Below are positions 7,479-10,111 of a stretch of 10,111 nt of DNA, piece after piece. The notes under the pieces were generated by a model. It saw nothing but the letters and a program-made list of their open reading frames with translations, made no database searches and had not been told where the DNA came from. Numbering within the stretch: position 1 is the stretch's first letter; every line of letters starts with the position of its first letter. The position numbers were made by a program, and so were the translations under genes. The stretch comes from Actinomycetota bacterium (GTDB lineage: Bacteria; Actinomycetota; Actinomycetes; S36-B12; UBA5976): NCBI GenBank assembly GCA_009923375.1, contig RFTO01000029.1, positions 1 through 10,111 on the forward strand. Reading direction: 5' to 3'.

Positions 7479-9167
7479 TTACTTACTGCACCTAGCTCCG
7501 GCGGCGGGCAGGGTGTTCTTCAGCATGTAGTCGATGAACACTGAGTTGAGGCATGAGTGCGAGAAGCCAGCCAAAGGTGCGTGCTCACTTCCAGTCCAGG
7601 TGATCAGTGGGGACTTCAGCTGTTTGGCTGTGGAGACAGCGAATTGGTAGGGGGTGGTCGACTCCTTCAGCGAACCGACCACCATCACGGGCTTGCCCGA
7701 GAGATTTGTGCGCGGCATGGCGTCAGCTGGCGGGTTCGGGATCTTTGGGTCCTTATACGCAACCCACGACCACATGTTGCCTGGCTCTGAGTCGTAGTAG
7801 CGGTAGCCCGACGGGTCGGACGTCAGCTTGTGCCAGAAAGGCGCAGCTGCGGCGTACTTCGCATCAAAGGCATCCTGCTGGGCGTGTGTCTTCAACTCGC
7901 GCCCATCTCGGTCCATTCCATTGACCATCACCATGATCTCGTAGCTATTGTCACGGGTGTAGCCGTTGGCGTTATAGCCGACCTTGTTCTGATAGTTCGA
8001 GTACATGGTGTCGAGCTGGTAGCCATCCATATTGAGGGCGAGATACTCAAACAACCCGTTCCACTTGGATTTGCGAACAGCGTCCATCCCCTGCGTGAAG
8101 TACTTCAACGCCGTCGCAGAGTCGTAGTAGGTCAAGGTGTGGATGCCGTGAGTGAACATGTACTCGGTACTCAAACGGGCTGTTTGCGAGCCCGGAGCTG
8201 GCTTAAGTCCAGCAAACCCCAGAAGTTGGTTGTCATCGCCCCAGCCGCGGATCTGCAGCATGAGCGCTTGGACAGCGGCACGCGTCATCCCTTTCGCCTT
8301 GGCGTATCCATCGACGAGTCTGCCCACCTGGGCTTCAAGGGCTTTTGCCCGCGTGATCGATGAGGCATCGGTGTCCGGCGAGTTATCTGTCACCGAATCG
8401 AGCACGATGTGGCCGCTCGTGTTGGGGAACATGCGCAGGTAATACGAGCCGATCGTCGTTCCGTAGGAGGAGCCGAGGAAACTCAACTTCGCATCACCTG
8501 CAACACGGATGCGGAGTTGATCCAGATCGCGGGCGACGTTGTCAGTGCTCAGGGTCCACCACGCCGGATTCTTGGCAATGCAATCTGTCGCGTACTCATC
8601 AGACAGAGCCTTGTTCGTCGCCGCCTCAGCCGCGTTGGCTGGGGTGTCCTCCCCATTCCAGTATGTCGCGAAGTCGAGGGCATCAGTGCAGTGAATCGGG
8701 TCGCCGCTGACTGGCTGCGAGTGGCCAACACCTCGAGGGTCAAAGCCGACGATGTCGTACGCCTGGTGGATCTTCGCTGGATATGCCTGGGTCTGAACTT
8801 CCTTGATCCCAGACTCGCCAGGGCCACCAGGGTTAACAAATAAGGTGCCGATGCGGGTGCCGGTGGCGCGAATTCGCATCAGCGCAAGGGAGAACGCTGG
8901 CAGATCCGCTCCTTGCGTGCCGGAGTAAACCGCCGGCACCTCGATCGCACCACAATCCACTTGGGATTTCTTGAAGGTTGCATCTGGAGACTTCGCCCAA
9001 TAGGAATCGGGGCAGGTCTGCCAGGTGACGTTGCCTGTCAATGCTCCAGGTAGCTGAACATTGGACACGCTCGTCGCTGAAGCAGCGGTCTTGGGGTGCG
9101 CGCATGAGGCGAGTAGCGACGCGGACACCAACATTGCCAGACCGGCGGCTAAACGAAGATTCTTCAT
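7479..9167 (-). CDS. Secreted alpha/beta-hydrolase lipoprotein, tripeptidyl-aminopeptidase (TAP) family
   Basis: This is a predicted exported serine peptidase or hydrolase of the Streptomyces SlpD/E and TAP family, anchored outside the membrane. From the ATG at 9167 it has 562 residues, within the family range. A lipoprotein signal (MKNLR, hydrophobic stretch, lipobox LASC) ends at Cys22. Motifs in order: oxyanion loop NPGGPGESG (112-120), GFDPRGVGHS (141-150), nucleophile elbow GSSYGT with Ser234, and the C-terminal TAP-like domain with PVMVVGSLKESTTPY (493-507), GSEHAPL (His529), and cysteines 539 and 560. At the expected catalytic Asp of the family's G-x-L-D-P-x-TP pattern there is Glu502. 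The frame stays open to 9260, but those starts would overlap the upstream gene and hide the signal peptide. The gene begins 13 bases after the CapA-like stop, so it is probably cotranscribed. Its substrate is unknown. Confidence 0.9.
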   Translation of the reverse strand: MKNLRLAAGLAMLVSASLLASCAHPKTAASATSVSNVQLPGALTGNVTWQTCPDSYWAKSPDATFKKSQVDCGAIEVPAVYSGTQGADLPAFSLALMRIRATGTRIGTLFVNPGGPGESGIKEVQTQAYPAKIHQAYDIVGFDPRGVGHSQPVSGDPIHCTDALDFATYWNGEDTPANAAEAATNKALSDEYATDCIAKNPAWWTLSTDNVARDLDQLRIRVAGDAKLSFLGSSYGTTIGSYYLRMFPNTSGHIVLDSVTDNSPDTDASSITRAKALEAQVGRLVDGYAKAKGMTRAAVQALMLQIRGWGDDNQLLGFAGLKPAPGSQTARLSTEYMFTHGIHTLTYYDSATALKYFTQGMDAVRKSKWNGLFEYLALNMDGYQLDTMYSNYQNKVGYNANGYTRDNSYEIMVMVNGMDRDGRELKTHAQQDAFDAKYAAAAPFWHKLTSDPSGYRYYDSEPGNMWSWVAYKDPKIPNPPADAMPRTNLSGKPVMVVGSLKESTTPYQFAVSTAKQLKSPLITWTGSEHAPLAGFSHSCLNSVFIDYMLKNTLPAAGARCSK

Positions 9168-9180
9168 AATGATGGGAAAT

Positions 9181-10111
9181 CTATCCCACATTCCAACCAG
9201 TTGGGGTCCGCAAATCGGCGCACTGACGGCGATTTGCGAGGTCCTTGCGCACGCGGGCAAGCCAGACCCGGTCGGTCACCTTGGCCGGTTCGCCAGAATC
9301 CAAGGTATGCGTCGCCACCCACCACGCCTTGTCCACATGGCGGCCACTGACACGCACATGTAAGACACCGGTGGACGCTCGATCGGGTCGATCATTGAGG
9401 AACCACACGAAGTTGCCAAGGCTGTAGGCCACCAGCGACCTACCCATCATGCCGATTCCCTGCTGGATGTGCGGATGTGACCCGATAACAAGATCCGCGC
9501 CGGCTGCCACCAAGTCGCGGGCGCGGGAACGCTCGGCCCGTTTGGGGCAGGTGGTGTATTCCACCCCCCAGTGCATAAAGGTGATGACCACATCCACTCG
9601 AGGGCGCCACTGCTTGACCGCCGCCACCAGTCCGGCATCGGAGTGGACGATGGAGTTAACCCCAGGCTCAGATCGACCGGCGGAGTGGTGGGCGGCAGTC
9701 CAACGCGAAGATTGCGATCTTCACCCCCTTGACCGTCATCACAGCGGGCGCCATCGCCATTGCAAGATTCGACCCGATGCCCACCACCTTGGGAGCCAAC
9801 GCATGGGCACCTTGGTGCGACTGGACTGCTGACAGCGTCTGCCGTAGTCCCACATCGCCGAAATCCACTGCGTGGTTATTGGCCATGGAGACCACATCGA
9901 TTCCGGCGGCAGCCAAGGCTGTGAGGGCAGTTCCCGGTGCCCGGAAGTGGTAAATCTTTGCCGCCGGCGAGCCGCTGGTGGCGATTGCCGTCTCGAGATT
10001 CACCACGGCCACGTCTGCACCGGACATCAGGGCCTTCACACGTTGCAGCCTGTGCGCAGGAGCCACCTTCAACAATGCTGCCAATTGCTCGGTGAAGTGC
10101 ACATCGCCAGC
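9181..10111 (-). pseudogene. CapA/PGA_cap metallophosphatase-fold protein, frameshifted and 5'-truncated by window edge
   Basis: The family is named after CapA of poly-gamma-glutamate capsule synthesis; its role in actinobacteria is mostly unknown. The first half is open from the window edge at 10111 and stops at a TGA at 9668-9670. It contains AGDVHF (family start of the catalytic fold), VVNLETAIATSG, FRAPGTALTALAAAGIDVV and SMANNHAVDFG. The second half, in the +1 register, continues from after a TGA at 9721-9723 to a TAG at 9181. It holds RWTAAHHSAG, EPGVNSI, MHWGVEY, AGADLVIGSHPHIQQG and AYSLGNFVWF. Neither half alone is a complete domain, and the motif order is that of a single gene, so the register changes between about 9720 and 9670. 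This could be a real mutation or a sequence error. The GTG at 9627 is unlikely to be an independent start. The N-terminus, probably with an export signal, is outside the window. Confidence 0.85.

Noticed and set aside
7830..8363. 177-codon open frame on the + strand opposite the TAP lipoprotein
   Set aside because: It lies entirely antisense to a well-supported gene, has no ribosome binding site or family motif, and is typical of shadow frames in high-GC DNA.
9168..9260. Longer N-terminus for the TAP lipoprotein (starts at 9260 or 9191)
   Set aside because: These starts would put 8 to 31 unrelated residues before a textbook lipoprotein signal and overlap the CapA-like gene; the ATG at 9167 gives a canonical signal peptide.
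9181..9627. Second half of the CapA-like gene as an independent protein starting at GTG 9627
   Set aside because: The homologous sequence continues upstream of that codon in the same frame (EPGVNSI and RWTAA) and the N-terminal half of the same domain lies immediately before it.
9662..9674. Programmed +1 frameshift at the ATC-TGA stop of the CapA-like gene
   Set aside because: The context is unlike the CTT-TGA site of RF2, re-pairing of the Ile tRNA would be poor, and residues appear to be missing at the junction, which fits a deletion better.

Overview
The window is gene-dense, high-GC DNA that looks chromosomal and actinobacterial (Actinomycetota). The signs are high G+C at third codon positions, Shine-Dalgarno starts, short or overlapping gene junctions, a lipobox-bearing secreted peptidase of the tripeptidyl-aminopeptidase (TAP) type common in high-GC Gram-positives, and a CapA-type protein whose motifs match actinobacterial versions. 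No genus can be assigned. There is no tRNA, rRNA, CRISPR array, transposase or integrase, and base composition looks uniform throughout.

Left part, + strand (1-6250): six genes packed like one operon, with gaps of 2 to 16 bases and one 11-base overlap. In order they are a UDP-GlcNAc 2-epimerase cut by the left edge, a GT-B glycosyltransferase, a UDP-N-acetylhexosamine 6-dehydrogenase, an ABC-2 permease, its ATPase, and a GT4-like glycosyltransferase. The first and third could together convert UDP-GlcNAc to UDP-ManNAc and then UDP-ManNAcA. The ABC pair resembles TagGH/Wzm-Wzt exporters, and the two glycosyltransferases probably help build the exported glycan. The set reads as a cell-surface glycopolymer locus, possibly teichuronic-acid-like.

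Right part, - strand (6255-10111): three codirectional genes converging on the first operon with only 4 bases between stop codons. Read from right to left they are a CapA/PGA_cap-type protein (5' end outside the window, broken by a frameshift), a secreted alpha/beta-hydrolase lipoprotein of the TAP family, and a polysaccharide pyruvyl transferase family protein. The pyruvyl transferase suggests that a glycan of this locus carries pyruvate ketals, as secondary cell wall polymers do in some Gram-positives.

The main points for a second look are the possible pyruvylated, amino-sugar-uronate polymer implied by the combined gene set, the frameshift in the CapA-like gene, and the Glu at the expected catalytic-acid position of the peptidase. 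No clearly new type of system is visible; each gene belongs to a recognisable family.
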